Shown one piece after another: positions 1-5,727 of a stretch of DNA of 22,897 nucleotides (positions are counted from its first letter, which is position 1; every line of letters starts with the position of its first letter). The DNA lies in IMG/VR virus record IMGVR_UViG_3300047491_000205, positions 1 through 22,897 of that record; one strand, given 5' to 3'. Under the pieces are notes generated by a model, which ran no database searches, was not told the DNA's origin, and was given only the letters and a program-made list of their open reading frames with translations. The DNA comes from a virus. A program made the position numbers and the translations under genes.

Positions 1-77
1 TTGATGATACCAAACTGCCAAGTGCGGTCAGTTTCATCATTATCCCAAACTTTTTTATCGTATTGAAAGAGTTTCAT
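1..77 (-). CDS. Partial hypothetical protein (N-terminus only)
   Basis: Only the first 25 codons lie in the window; the gene runs off the left edge. The readable start is MKLFQYDKKVWDNDE, followed by polar and aromatic residues ending TWQFGII. It is the first gene after the terminator-promoter cassette at 101-135, so it probably begins a new transcription unit. There is no strong ribosome binding site, although ATG is the first good start after the TATAAT at 101-106. I do not recognise the family and cannot judge function from this fragment. Confidence 0.55.
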   Translation of the reverse strand, partial: MKLFQYDKKVWDNDETDRTWQFGII

Positions 78-100
78 CAGATTTCTGTGTGTATGAAGTC

Positions 101-135
101 ATTATAAGGCAAAAGGAGCACCTGTGGGATGCTCC
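101..135 (-). terminator. Intrinsic terminator followed by a -10 element (cassette 1)
   Basis: Read on the minus strand, GGAGCA (135-130) pairs with TGCTCC (120-115). Two more C-G pairs lie inside the loop beyond a bulged T. A TTTT run follows at 114-111, then four bases, then TATAAT at 106-101. This both ends the small-gene operon to the right and places a -10 element just before the gene at 77. No good -35 is visible. The same hairpin-TTTT-N4-(-10) layout recurs on both sides of the helicase gene. Confidence 0.75.
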
Positions 136-147
136 TGTGCCAGTTCT

Positions 148-255
148 TCAAGTGTCCTTACACCGATGTAATGGAACACGAAGAAACTGAAAGAACCTTC
201 CAATATATCCTATTTGTGCTCCGCATTTAGGACAACAATATGATGGGTAGGTCAT
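148..255 (-). CDS. 35-residue Cys-rich mini-protein
   Basis: A very short gene, starting MTYPSYCCPKCG and ending in HRCKDT. It has C8-x2-C11 and H30-x-C32, the spacing of a small zinc knuckle or ribbon, so metal binding is plausible but inferred. Its ATG overlaps the stop of the preceding gene by four bases (ATGA), the junction used by most genes in this run, which is the main argument that it is real. It is the last gene before the terminator at 109-135. No family recognised. Confidence 0.6.
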   Translation of the reverse strand: MTYPSYCCPKCGAQIGYIGRFFQFLRVPLHRCKDT

Positions 256-422
256 TTCTTTTCTTTATGTGGGTCTTTACATTTACACCAAATCGTATGA
301 AGTTCATCAACACGATTTTCCCAAATCATAGTATCTACAATATAGTCATATGGGTTTTCATAAGTGTCTTCATACACTTCTCTAATGAGAATAGATTTAT
401 TTACTGATTGTGGGTATTTCAT
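252..422 (-). CDS. Hypothetical protein, 56 residues
   Basis: Begins MKYPQSVNKSILIREVYEDT and ends in a basic tail (DPHKEKK). It has a C46-x-C48 pair followed by H52. It overlaps its neighbours on both sides by ATGA, indicating translational coupling within the long small-gene operon. The acidic and aromatic middle is typical of compact phage early proteins. I do not recognise a family. Confidence 0.65.
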   Translation of the reverse strand: MKYPQSVNKSILIREVYEDTYENPYDYIVDTMIWENRVDELHTIWCKCKDPHKEKK

Positions 423-604
423 TTCAGTCCAATCAGTTTAGCAAAATCAGGAGTGATAGTAAGGTTCTGTTCTTTTACAAGATTACGAACTTCTTTGCGA
501 AGATGAAGATACTTGTCTCTGTATTCTGTGAGATACTTTTGTGCTTGGTTTTTATCTTCAAAGTCCTTTTGATGCTCATAGGTTCTGTCGTAGGTTCTCA
601 TCAT
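419..604 (-). CDS. Hypothetical protein, 61 residues, helical and charged
   Basis: Two consecutive ATG codons open the gene (MMRTYDRTYEHQ). The protein is rich in Lys, Glu, Asp and Gln and is probably almost entirely alpha-helical, possibly a short coiled coil over residues 10-50. ATGA overlaps link it to both neighbours. There is no membrane segment or cysteine motif, and no family is recognised. Confidence 0.7.
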   Translation of the reverse strand: MMRTYDRTYEHQKDFEDKNQAQKYLTEYRDKYLHLRKEVRNLVKEQNLTITPDFAKLIGLK

Positions 605-1158
605 ACATCAATCCATCTAAATCCCAAAAGTTTATTCATAAAGAACCTAACAACTACATTAGGTTTATCAGACATAAAATACTTCAAATACCCATTACCG
701 AAGGTATAATACCCGACTTCTTTACCACCTGATTTGATAATAAAACTATTAGTAAAACTATTTACACCAAGATTATTACCAAGAGTTAGTGTTTGTATTT
801 CTGGGAATTTTCCATTTTCACGAGCATACTCAAAGTTATCAAATATCTTATCAAATGCCCTTTCGTATTTACTGTCTGCGTATATTTTAGAACCATAAAA
901 GTTTCTTTTAGTATCCTCAATTAGTTTATCAATCTTCTCATCAAACTCTTGTGAGATTTCTTCTAATGATTTGCGTGGTAATTCAAATTTGAGTTCTTGT
1001 GGCTCGTTTGGAATTGTGAAGTATTCTTTGAGAAGTTCATACTGTTCGTTGTCTTCACTCGCATTAGAATACAAACCCATACACTCAAAGACATTCCTTA
1101 CATCTTTGATGGTTTTGAGTTTGCTTGTATCAAGTTTATGGTTTAGTCGTTCAGTCAT
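601..1158 (-). CDS. Hypothetical protein, 185 residues
   Basis: The frame is open upstream to a TTG, but ATG at 1158 (MTERLNHKLDTSKLKTIKDV) is chosen because it forms the usual ATGA overlap with the preceding stop. The N-terminal half is helical and acidic. The C-terminal half (about 120-185) alternates hydrophobic and Gly residues and looks like a small beta domain, with GNNLGVNSF, GGKEVGYYTFGNGY and a closing basic aromatic stretch. It is the largest of the unknown genes in the left part. I do not recognise it, and no catalytic motif stands out. Confidence 0.75.
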   Translation of the reverse strand: MTERLNHKLDTSKLKTIKDVRNVFECMGLYSNASEDNEQYELLKEYFTIPNEPQELKFELPRKSLEEISQEFDEKIDKLIEDTKRNFYGSKIYADSKYERAFDKIFDNFEYARENGKFPEIQTLTLGNNLGVNSFTNSFIIKSGGKEVGYYTFGNGYLKYFMSDKPNVVVRFFMNKLLGFRWIDV

Positions 1159-1373
1159 TTCACAAAAGCTCCAATAGCAGGAACATCTCCACAAATCTCA
1201 TTCACTCTTCCTACTGTTTGGTCTTTGAGTGCTTGACGACACTCCAAGTTCTTATTGTATGTTTGTTGGAATAATACTCGTTGTTGTTGAGCATCATAGG
1301 TGATGATACTACCAGCAACAATTATACCAAAAATCAAAGAAAAAATTGCCCAATCAAATCCTTCAAATTTCAT
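1155..1373 (-). CDS. Small single-pass membrane protein, 72 residues
   Basis: One clear transmembrane helix lies at about residues 7-26 (WAIFSLIFGIIVAGSIITY). A polar tail with two cysteines follows (C45 and C61), around the motifs ECRQALKDQ and NEICGDVP. The lack of a signal cleavage motif suggests an inner-membrane-anchored protein; the side on which the tail lies is not certain. ATGA overlaps on both sides put it in the same coupled operon. No function can be assigned. Confidence 0.75.
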   Translation of the reverse strand: MKFEGFDWAIFSLIFGIIVAGSIITYDAQQQRVLFQQTYNKNLECRQALKDQTVGRVNEICGDVPAIGAFVK

Positions 1374-1588
1374 AGTTTTTCAATCTCCTCACACAATTCT
1401 AAAAAATCAGAACACATAATCACACCAGGGCTTTGTTGGAGTTGGTTGATTACCTCACGAAGAACAGAAGCAATAATCTTTCTACTATCCTCATCCAAAT
1501 AAGTAGCAAAATCCTCCACAGGGGTCATTAGTGCTTTTGAGTATCCGTTGATGTAAGTATCCCAGATTTTTTGTGCTCGTTCAGTCAT
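1370..1588 (-). CDS. MTxxA-family small protein, copy 1 (72 residues)
   Basis: Begins MTERAQKIWDTYINGYSK. The opening resembles the next gene (MTNQAYQIWETFKAG) and a gene further upstream (MTDRAQAFMNAVWDL), and all three continue with a helical stretch in which hydrophobic residues recur every three to four positions. I read this as a small paralogue family, by eye only. The middle (SRKIIASVLREVINQL) is an amphipathic helix. It overlaps the preceding gene by one base (TAATG) and the following one by ATGA. Function unknown. Confidence 0.75.
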   Translation of the reverse strand: MTERAQKIWDTYINGYSKALMTPVEDFATYLDEDSRKIIASVLREVINQLQQSPGVIMCSDFLELCEEIEKL

Positions 1589-1794
1589 TAGAGTGCCTCC
1601 ACATCATAAGAAATACAATTTAGTTCTTCGGCAATATGAAGATGCCAAGGTTCATTCTCAAGCACTCCATCTCTATGAATGATAGAAGAAATCACACGAA
1701 TAGAAGATGCTAATGCTTGTTTCATATCCTCTGTGGGTTCATCTTTAAGACCTGCTTTGAATGTTTCCCAGATTTGGTATGCTTGGTTAGTCAT
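1588..1794 (-). CDS. MTxxA-family small protein, copy 2 (68 residues)
   Basis: Begins MTNQAYQIWETFKAGLKDEP, directly adjacent to and similar to the next gene. It has the same helical core (ALASSIRVISSII), followed by a His/Trp-containing segment (ENEPWHLHIAEEL). The adjacency suggests tandem duplication with strong divergence. It is joined to the preceding gene by ATGA and to the following one by TAATG. Probably cytoplasmic; no known motif. Confidence 0.75.
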   Translation of the reverse strand: MTNQAYQIWETFKAGLKDEPTEDMKQALASSIRVISSIIHRDGVLENEPWHLHIAEELNCISYDVEAL

Positions 1795-2051
1795 TTCAGT
1801 TCCTCTTCATCTTGTTCAATTTGAAAGATAGCATTTAGAAATTCCAGAGCATACTTACCTACGACCCAAGCATCTTTATCCTCAAAGAACCTATCACCTA
1901 TGGTTCTCATATCATAACACTCTTTGCCTTTATCAAAGAAAGCAATCACATAACAAATTTCTTCTACGGAACCATTGCGTTGAAACCACTTGACGAGTTC
2001 ATACTTGTTGTTGTATTTGCTCCAACGGAACTCTATGTTACGGAACCTCAT
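1791..2051 (-). CDS. Hypothetical protein, 86 residues
   Basis: Begins MRFRNIEFRWSKYNNKYELV, with a basic, aromatic N-terminus and an acidic C-terminus (EQDEEELK). The alternation suggests an alpha/beta fold: two or three strands (FRNIEFRW, KYELVKWF, ICYVIAFF) and a terminal helix (WVVGKYALEFLNAIFQIEQ). ATGA junctions lie on both sides. No family recognised. Confidence 0.75.
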   Translation of the reverse strand: MRFRNIEFRWSKYNNKYELVKWFQRNGSVEEICYVIAFFDKGKECYDMRTIGDRFFEDKDAWVVGKYALEFLNAIFQIEQDEEELK

Positions 2052-2221
2052 TCTTCTTCCTCCACAGGAAACATTGTAGCATACTCTTCGTCAGTTAGAG
2101 TGAGATACTGGACATCAGCATCTTGGTGTTCTTCGGCATACACCAACTGATAGTGAGCAAAGCTACTTTCAGAAGTGCTGGCGTATTCTACGATACCATC
2201 AACAAGGCATAAGTAATTCAT
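2048..2221 (-). CDS. Hypothetical acidic protein, 57 residues
   Basis: The start was chosen at ATG 2221 (MNYLCLVDGIVEYASTSESS), not at the TTG five codons earlier, because GGAGG lies seven bases upstream and the ATG overlaps the previous stop by one base. The protein is strongly acidic and ends in EEEE. It carries a short strand-helix pattern (FAHYQLVYAEEH, VQYLTLTDEEYATMF). Small acidic phage proteins sometimes mimic DNA or bind host enzymes, but nothing here proves that. Confidence 0.75.
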   Translation of the reverse strand: MNYLCLVDGIVEYASTSESSFAHYQLVYAEEHQDADVQYLTLTDEEYATMFPVEEEE

Positions 2222-2421
2222 TAGAGTACCTCCCAATCACATTCCCAATGACAATCGTTGCTTACATTTACCCAGAAGAAGTATTTCTGGTTCTCTGATG
2301 CGAGAAACAGCATACCATCACCTTTGTCCTGTTCTACAATACAGATAGGATTGTTGCCCATCATATTACACAGACGATTCTTCGCCTTGCTGCTTTTGGG
2401 TTTTACGGTTACTCTTCTCAT
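2221..2421 (-). CDS. Hypothetical protein, 66 residues
   Basis: Begins MRRVTVKPKSSKAKNRLCNM. The basic N-terminus (residues 1-20) overlaps the end of the preceding gene by 56 bases, which is long for this operon. The start is still supported by GGAG seven bases before the ATG. An alternative start at 2364 lies one base after the previous stop. The C-terminal part (CIVEQDKGDGMLFLASENQ, then KYFFWVNVSNDCHW) looks like a small beta-sheet domain. Family not recognised with certainty. Confidence 0.7.
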   Translation of the reverse strand: MRRVTVKPKSSKAKNRLCNMMGNNPICIVEQDKGDGMLFLASENQKYFFWVNVSNDCHWECDWEVL

Positions 2422-2638
2422 TTTGGATCTCCAGTTTCAGTTTGCGAATACCAGTAATAAAGTAAGCATAATCACGGGACTCGGTGACGATTTTCTCTTC
2501 ACCACAGACACCACACTTGCCCACCCAATTGGACGAACAACCGACCGAATAGACACCATAAGTGCTGCCGCAGTCCTTACAACTGGTGCCTGCTTGCTCA
2601 AGGCGTTTGAGCAGTGCTTTCTTCTCTTTGAGGTTCAT
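2366..2638 (-). CDS. Small zinc-ribbon-like protein, 90 residues
   Basis: ATG 2638 has AGGA seven bases upstream; a TTG two codons earlier is ignored. The protein has C20-x2-C23 and C42-x2-C45 with an extra C34 between. Two CxxC knuckles about 20 residues apart are the layout of a zinc ribbon. A Lys/Leu-rich helix precedes it (NLKEKKALLKRLEQ) and a basic, Gln-rich tail follows (KSNRKTQKQQ). Nucleic-acid or protein binding is the likely general role, by inference. It overlaps the preceding gene by 41 bases and the following one by 56. Confidence 0.75.
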   Translation of the reverse strand: MNLKEKKALLKRLEQAGTSCKDCGSTYGVYSVGCSSNWVGKCGVCGEEKIVTESRDYAYFITGIRKLKLEIQNEKSNRKTQKQQGEESSV

Positions 2639-2801
2639 CGCCAAGTCCTACGGGGAGTTGTTTGTCTATGAGGTAATCATACAGCATCTGGGCGAACCCG
2701 TAGTGGGGTCTTGTGCCAGTTTCTATACTGGTTGAGGTCGCCACGGCCCACATAATATCCAGGTCAAATTTTTTAGGTAGTGGTTTCATCTTCCTCTTCA
2801 T
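2598..2801 (-). CDS. Hypothetical protein, 67 residues
   Basis: Begins MKRKMKPLPKKFDLDIMWAV. A second ATG four codons later lies only three bases from a GAGG, so the first is kept. The central part (HYGFAQMLYDYLIDKQLPVG) is a probable helix and the end is polar (DEPQREESTAQTP). Base composition appears somewhat more GC-rich than in the neighbouring genes. It overlaps both neighbours (29 and 41 bases), in different frames. No function recognised. Confidence 0.65.
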   Translation of the reverse strand: MKRKMKPLPKKFDLDIMWAVATSTSIETGTRPHYGFAQMLYDYLIDKQLPVGLGDEPQREESTAQTP

Positions 2802-3060
2802 CTACTTTATTCAGATAATCCCAGTTCCAAGTACGAGAAAGAATATCAATATCAAACCCAAACTTATAAACCCAGAAAAGAATACTCAACAGACCATTAC
2901 TGCCAGAAGTTACTTGGAGATAAGGCCAACTTGGAAAGTCATTCCAACTTAGAGAAAACTGAAGCAAAGACCATTGAGATTTTATAGGTCTAATACTAAA
3001 AAGTTGGACATATACCTCGTGTCCAAAATCATATCTGTGTTTAAATTGAATGAGTTTCAT
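2773..3060 (-). CDS. Hypothetical aromatic-rich protein, 95 residues
   Basis: Begins MKLIQFKHRYDFGHEVYVQL. It is unusually rich in Trp, Phe and Tyr: WNDFPSWPYLQVTSG and FWVYKFGFDIDIL stand out, followed by RTWNWDY and a very acidic tail (DEEEDETTT). The pattern suggests a beta-rich fold with a hydrophobic hairpin near residues 57-75, perhaps membrane-associated but too short for a confident transmembrane call. ATGA links it to the preceding gene. Function unknown. Confidence 0.7.
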   Translation of the reverse strand: MKLIQFKHRYDFGHEVYVQLFSIRPIKSQWSLLQFSLSWNDFPSWPYLQVTSGSNGLLSILFWVYKFGFDIDILSRTWNWDYLNKVDEEEDETTT

Positions 3061-3251
3061 TGATTTAATTCCTGAATTAACTGCAAGATATCATTTTTAT
3101 CCAATACAATTCTACCATCCTGTGCTTGAAAAAACTGAATATTTTCTGCTGCAAGATGTAGAATAGCAGCAACTAACTTTTCTTCTGTATCTGCACCATT
3201 ATTGCGAAGATCCCATACTGCATTCATAAATGCTTGTGCTCTGTCGGTCAT
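3057..3251 (-). CDS. MTxxA-family small protein, copy 3 (64 residues)
   Basis: Begins MTDRAQAFMNAVWDLRNNG, closest in its first residues to the gene at 1370-1588 (MTERAQKIW). The rest is helical (EKLVAAILHLAAENIQFF), then KNDILQLIQELNQ. It is joined by ATGA to the 2OG oxygenase gene before it and to the aromatic-rich gene after it. I infer that it belongs to the same small paralogue family as copies 1 and 2. Function unknown. Confidence 0.75.
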   Translation of the reverse strand: MTDRAQAFMNAVWDLRNNGADTEEKLVAAILHLAAENIQFFQAQDGRIVLDKNDILQLIQELNQ

Positions 3252-3973
3252 TGTTCAGAAATGTCTACAAGGTAATCTTTATCAATGTCGTGATCAAGAA
3301 CGATCACATATCGGGGTGTTGAGAGTTCATTAATCACACAATGAGGAATGCGTCCATAGAAGAACATATATTCATTATTCTTAAAGTATTTTCGAACGTG
3401 ATAGTCTGGTGCTCCAAAACAAAGGTAAGAACCTTTACCCTCCTCAGGAATTACATCTAATCCCCATAGTCCTCTTATTATAGCATCATTTCCAACTTCT
3501 GGATCAGGGTCAATGTGCCACTTAATCTCCTTTCCAGGCGCAACAACCCCAATCCCCGCTCGTTTGGACAATCCCGCGTCACGAAGATACTTTGTAAGTT
3601 TTGGTAAAGTTTTAGAGTTTTGTGAATAACAAATCTCATCATTTATATTGGGGTATAATTTCATTCCAAAGTTATTTTCCAAAAACTCAAGATTATCAAG
3701 ATATGCTTGCTTAGTAATGTCAGAATTATCATTCATTTCAGCAAACAACCCAGCAATTTGCCAACCAGCATATGCCACGGTTCGATCACCAAGATATCCA
3801 GTATTACCGTGCCAATTAGTCCAAACAAGTTTATCTCTATTCTGAAGGAATTCTTCTCGAATCTCATCGAAGTTTTCTTCAATAATCTTTAATTTTGGAT
3901 TAATCTCTTCCAGAGTATAAAAACGGTTAATATTAATATCTCTGGAATCTTCAGGACAAATAAAGAGATTCAT
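3248..3973 (-). CDS. 2OG-Fe(II) oxygenase, aspartyl/asparaginyl beta-hydroxylase-like (B)
   Basis: Probably a non-haem iron dioxygenase that couples oxidation of 2-oxoglutarate to hydroxylation of a substrate, unknown here. The expected iron triad is visible: H153-x-D155 (in KWHIDPDPEV) and H211 (in IPHCVIN), with R221 ten residues later (in STPRYVIVLDH) to bind the 2OG carboxylate. The block RGLWGLDVIPEEGK between the ligands is shared with the next upstream gene, and the H-to-H distance is nearly equal (58 versus 59), so the two are tandem paralogues. The 241-residue length fits a single-domain soluble enzyme with no membrane anchor. ATGA overlaps on both sides. Confidence 0.8.
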   Translation of the reverse strand: MNLFICPEDSRDININRFYTLEEINPKLKIIEENFDEIREEFLQNRDKLVWTNWHGNTGYLGDRTVAYAGWQIAGLFAEMNDNSDITKQAYLDNLEFLENNFGMKLYPNINDEICYSQNSKTLPKLTKYLRDAGLSKRAGIGVVAPGKEIKWHIDPDPEVGNDAIIRGLWGLDVIPEEGKGSYLCFGAPDYHVRKYFKNNEYMFFYGRIPHCVINELSTPRYVIVLDHDIDKDYLVDISEQ

Positions 3974-4602
3974 ACTGGAACTAATTCGATAGGAACAAAT
4001 ACATCAACAGCAAGAACTGCTCTTGATTGTGTTAAATTATTTTCAACTCGATGAGTGGTTTTAGGCCAAAAGGCATAGATTTTATTATTTTTAAACTCTC
4101 TCGTTTCTACTTCACCCGTTTCATTATTCTTCATCTGAAAAATGGATGATTTTCCTTCTTCCTCAGGAACATCTAATCCCCATAAAGTTCTCAATGTTGG
4201 CGCACCCGTATGATAATCATCATCATTGTGCCAATCAAGAGAAATACCTGAATCAAGAATATTGATCCCACAAACACTTACATTACCAATTTTTCTTAAA
4301 GTTTGCACTAAAGTTGGCAAATATGGTCCATTAGCAGGATTAATAATATTATGTCCAAATACAGCAGCCATATGCCATCCATTTTTAGATGGATCTCGAT
4401 TTTCTGCTTTAATATAATTCATAATTGTAATAGGATACCCTTTCTGGTTTTCCTCAATATATGAATCTTGTTGTTTGGTAAAATCTTTATACTCTAGTTT
4501 ATCTTTACTGTCAAGATACTCCTGCCTTATTTTCATAAAATTATAAGATAGAAGTTCTAAACTTGGGCAGACTTCTCTATAATCAACAAACAATCCACTC
4601 AT
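3970..4602 (-). CDS. 2OG-Fe(II) oxygenase, aspartyl/asparaginyl beta-hydroxylase-like (A)
   Basis: The second member of a tandem pair with the gene downstream. Iron ligands H125-x-D127 (LDWHNDDDYH) and H184 (TTHRVENN) are visible, with the 2OG-binding R194 (QSRAVLAVDV) at the same +10 spacing as in the paralogue. The segment LWGLDVPEEEGKSS lies between the ligands. Length is 210 residues, with no signal or membrane segment. The substrate is unknown: the aspartyl/asparaginyl hydroxylase fold also includes enzymes that act on free amino acids or other small molecules. It lies two bases after the preceding stop and overlaps the next gene by ATGA. Confidence 0.8.
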   Translation of the reverse strand: MSGLFVDYREVCPSLELLSYNFMKIRQEYLDSKDKLEYKDFTKQQDSYIEENQKGYPITIMNYIKAENRDPSKNGWHMAAVFGHNIINPANGPYLPTLVQTLRKIGNVSVCGINILDSGISLDWHNDDDYHTGAPTLRTLWGLDVPEEEGKSSIFQMKNNETGEVETREFKNNKIYAFWPKTTHRVENNLTQSRAVLAVDVFVPIELVPV

Positions 4603-4604
4603 TC

Positions 4605-4808
4605 TTAGTAAGGCAAAGACTTGAGACCATCAAGAACTTCTTGAAAACGTTCAGCACGACTCTTGTGGTGCTCTACATTCTCCTCAAGCACACCAACAAT
4701 ATCGTCCAGGACAACATCCAGAGACGCATCAGTATCAAAGTATTGTTGGATGGCTTCGGCAAGATACCGCCGCCGACTCCATTCCATACTATAGGGTTTG
4801 TAGTCCAT
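4605..4808 (-). CDS. Hypothetical protein, 67 residues
   Basis: The frame is open to an ATG at 4859, but that codon lies inside the -35 box of the promoter at 4831-4859, so a transcript from that promoter could not include it. ATG 4808 (MDYKPYSMEWSRRRYLAEAI) is therefore preferred. The protein is helical, with a basic N-terminus and an acidic middle (TDASLDVVLDDIVGVLEEN). It is the first gene after a perfect sigma70 promoter and is followed two bases later by the oxygenase pair, which it may lead as an early operon. No family assigned. Confidence 0.75.
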   Translation of the reverse strand: MDYKPYSMEWSRRRYLAEAIQQYFDTDASLDVVLDDIVGVLEENVEHHKSRAERFQEVLDGLKSLPY

Positions 4809-4814
4809 AATAAT

Positions 4815-4842
4815 GGGTGTATATGGGTGTATTATAGGGTGT
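4815..4842 (-). repeat. Three phased direct repeats (ACACCC) over a promoter
   Basis: The hexamer ACACCC (minus strand; GGGTGT on plus) occurs at 4837-4842, 4825-4830 and 4815-4820. The spacings are 12 and 10 bases, about one helical turn. The copies straddle the -10 box and predicted start site of the sigma70 promoter, which suggests an operator-like array on one face of the DNA. It may also be chance in low-complexity sequence. Confidence 0.45.
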
Positions 4843-4859
4843 TTATTCTTGGTTGTCAA
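4831..4859 (-). promoter_or_regulatory. Perfect sigma70 promoter
   Basis: TTGACA (4859-4854), a 17-base spacer and TATAAT (4836-4831): every consensus position matches. The -35 box lies in the last codons of the upstream gene (Leu-Asp-Asn...). The predicted start near 4824 fits translation from ATG 4808. It is probably an early promoter read by host RNA polymerase, driving the 67-residue gene and the oxygenase pair. Confidence 0.85.
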
Positions 4860-4998
4860 GCTTTTTCAGATAATCAATCCACCACTGAGGGTCTTTTTCA
4901 TACTTCCAGTTAGGAACTTCCAATCCTCTCTCAAAGTACCACTCAAATAATGCTTGATCTATTTTATCAGCAATTTCAGTCTGCCTCATTCTCCTCAT
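4843..4998 (-). CDS. Hypothetical protein, 51 residues (start uncertain)
   Basis: The frame is open from ATG 5061 (MSEKIPNENT...), but that would overlap the preceding gene by 86 bases, and no ribosome binding site precedes it. ATG 4998 (MRRMRQTEIADKIDQALFEW) has GGAG six bases upstream and cuts the overlap to 23, so it is preferred. The C-terminus is Trp-rich (VPNWKYEKDPQWWIDYLKKL). Its last codons contain the -35 box of the promoter at 4831-4859. No family assigned. Confidence 0.65.
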   Translation of the reverse strand: MRRMRQTEIADKIDQALFEWYFERGLEVPNWKYEKDPQWWIDYLKKLDNQE

Positions 4999-5167
4999 CA
5001 GTGTCTCCATATGGGTTTTCCACATAGGGTCCGTGTTCTCGTTTGGAATCTTCTCGGACATAATTGACTTCTGATACGCTAGAGGACAACCATACAGATA
5101 CTTTCATAATAACATATATAACCGCCAATGGAAGAAAACAAAGTGAAAGTATTACGGCGTGTTTCAT
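4976..5167 (-). CDS. Small single-pass membrane protein, 63 residues
   Basis: A hydrophobic helix at about residues 3-27 (HAVILSLCFLPLAVIYVIMK) begins right after the start and could act as a membrane anchor or signal. An acidic tail with SKREHGPYVENPYGDTDEEN follows. It is probably an inner-membrane protein with a 35-residue soluble tail. Its ATG overlaps the preceding stop (ATGA), and its 3' end is shared in another frame with the next gene. Function unknown; cysteine in the helix at residue 10. Confidence 0.7.
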   Translation of the reverse strand: MKHAVILSLCFLPLAVIYVIMKVSVWLSSSVSEVNYVREDSKREHGPYVENPYGDTDEENEAD

Positions 5168-5364
5168 TCTTCTATCTCAAAACACTTTTGGAATTTGTCT
5201 CTTAATTCATTCAGTTTTGTTTGATGCTGAAACTCCATAACATGATCTTTTATTTCTTTTTCTTCCTCTGTAAACTCCATACGGTATTTGAGTTTAATGT
5301 CAATTAGACGCACCATATCCATATAATGCTCTGGACTTTTATTGACAAACTCTTCGTATGTCAT
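5164..5364 (-). CDS. Hypothetical helical protein, 66 residues
   Basis: ATG 5364 (MTYEEFVNKSPEHYMDMVRL) is preferred over a TTG two codons earlier, which would overlap the previous stop. It is highly charged and almost certainly all helix (LKYRMEFTEEEKEIKDHVME). Length and composition fit a small dimeric coiled-coil protein. It is joined to its downstream neighbour by ATGA. No family recognised. Confidence 0.7.
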   Translation of the reverse strand: MTYEEFVNKSPEHYMDMVRLIDIKLKYRMEFTEEEKEIKDHVMEFQHQTKLNELRDKFQKCFEIEE

Positions 5365-5366
5365 TT

Positions 5367-5693
5367 TCAATCACGCTGACGCCAGTCTTCGGGTTTATCT
5401 CTACCCTCAGTCCACCAGTCAATCATATCATCAACATCATTAAATCCACGCTTACCAAATCGATCAAATCCAGTGCCACCAATATCAAGTTGATTTAAAA
5501 AATCATCCATATCTCCCTCTTGCATATCAGGATTTTCTGCTTTCCTTCTTGCTTGACGGAGCATTGTTCCCGCAGAACGATTTGCTTTCGCAAGTTTTTC
5601 TGCCCAAATCATATCTTCCAAACCTACCGCTTCATGTAAAGCAATCTTTCTGCAGATTTCTTCCAAGCGTAGGCGATATTGTGTAGAGAGCAT
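5367..5693 (-). CDS. Conserved-looking hypothetical protein, 108 residues
   Basis: ATG 5693 (MLSTQYRLRLEEICRKIALH) is chosen because GGAGG lies six bases upstream. Upstream in-frame codons back to 5774 would run into the preceding oxygenase gene. The first 60 residues form basic amphipathic helices (EDMIWAEKLAKANRSAGTML, then RQARRKAE). A Gly/Asp/Phe-rich part follows (FLNQLDIGGTGFDRFGKRGF) with an acidic WW-containing end. The style resembles small T4-like cyanophage proteins that I have seen without a function. A TAAATA late-type motif lies 21-26 bases upstream of the start. Confidence 0.75.
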   Translation of the reverse strand: MLSTQYRLRLEEICRKIALHEAVGLEDMIWAEKLAKANRSAGTMLRQARRKAENPDMQEGDMDDFLNQLDIGGTGFDRFGKRGFNDVDDMIDWWTEGRDKPEDWRQRD

Positions 5694-5713
5694 ATGCAGC
5701 CTCCATATAGGGT

Positions 5714-5721
5714 TATTTAGT
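5714..5721 (-). promoter_or_regulatory. Late-promoter-like motif ACTAAATA
   Basis: Minus-strand ACTAAATA sits in the 34-base gap before the 108-residue gene, 20 bases from its ATG. It shares the TAAATA core of the T4 late consensus TATAAATA and is identical to the motif upstream of the 1752-residue fibre gene. It is a candidate only, since a six-base AT-rich core will also occur by chance. Confidence 0.4.
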
Positions 5722-5727
5722 ATTTGA

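Noticed and set aside
109-147. 15-codon open frame starting near 102 (MTSYTQKSDETLSIR)
   Set aside because: It is too short, has no ribosome site, and lies over the leader of the gene at 77.
1159-1194. TTG-initiated extension of the 185-residue gene
   Set aside because: The ATG with the standard ATGA overlap is far more likely; the extension lies inside the membrane-protein gene.
4809-4859. N-terminal extension of the 67-residue gene to ATG 4859
   Set aside because: That ATG is inside the -35 box of a perfect promoter, so the promoter's own transcript would start after it; the extension is also low in information.
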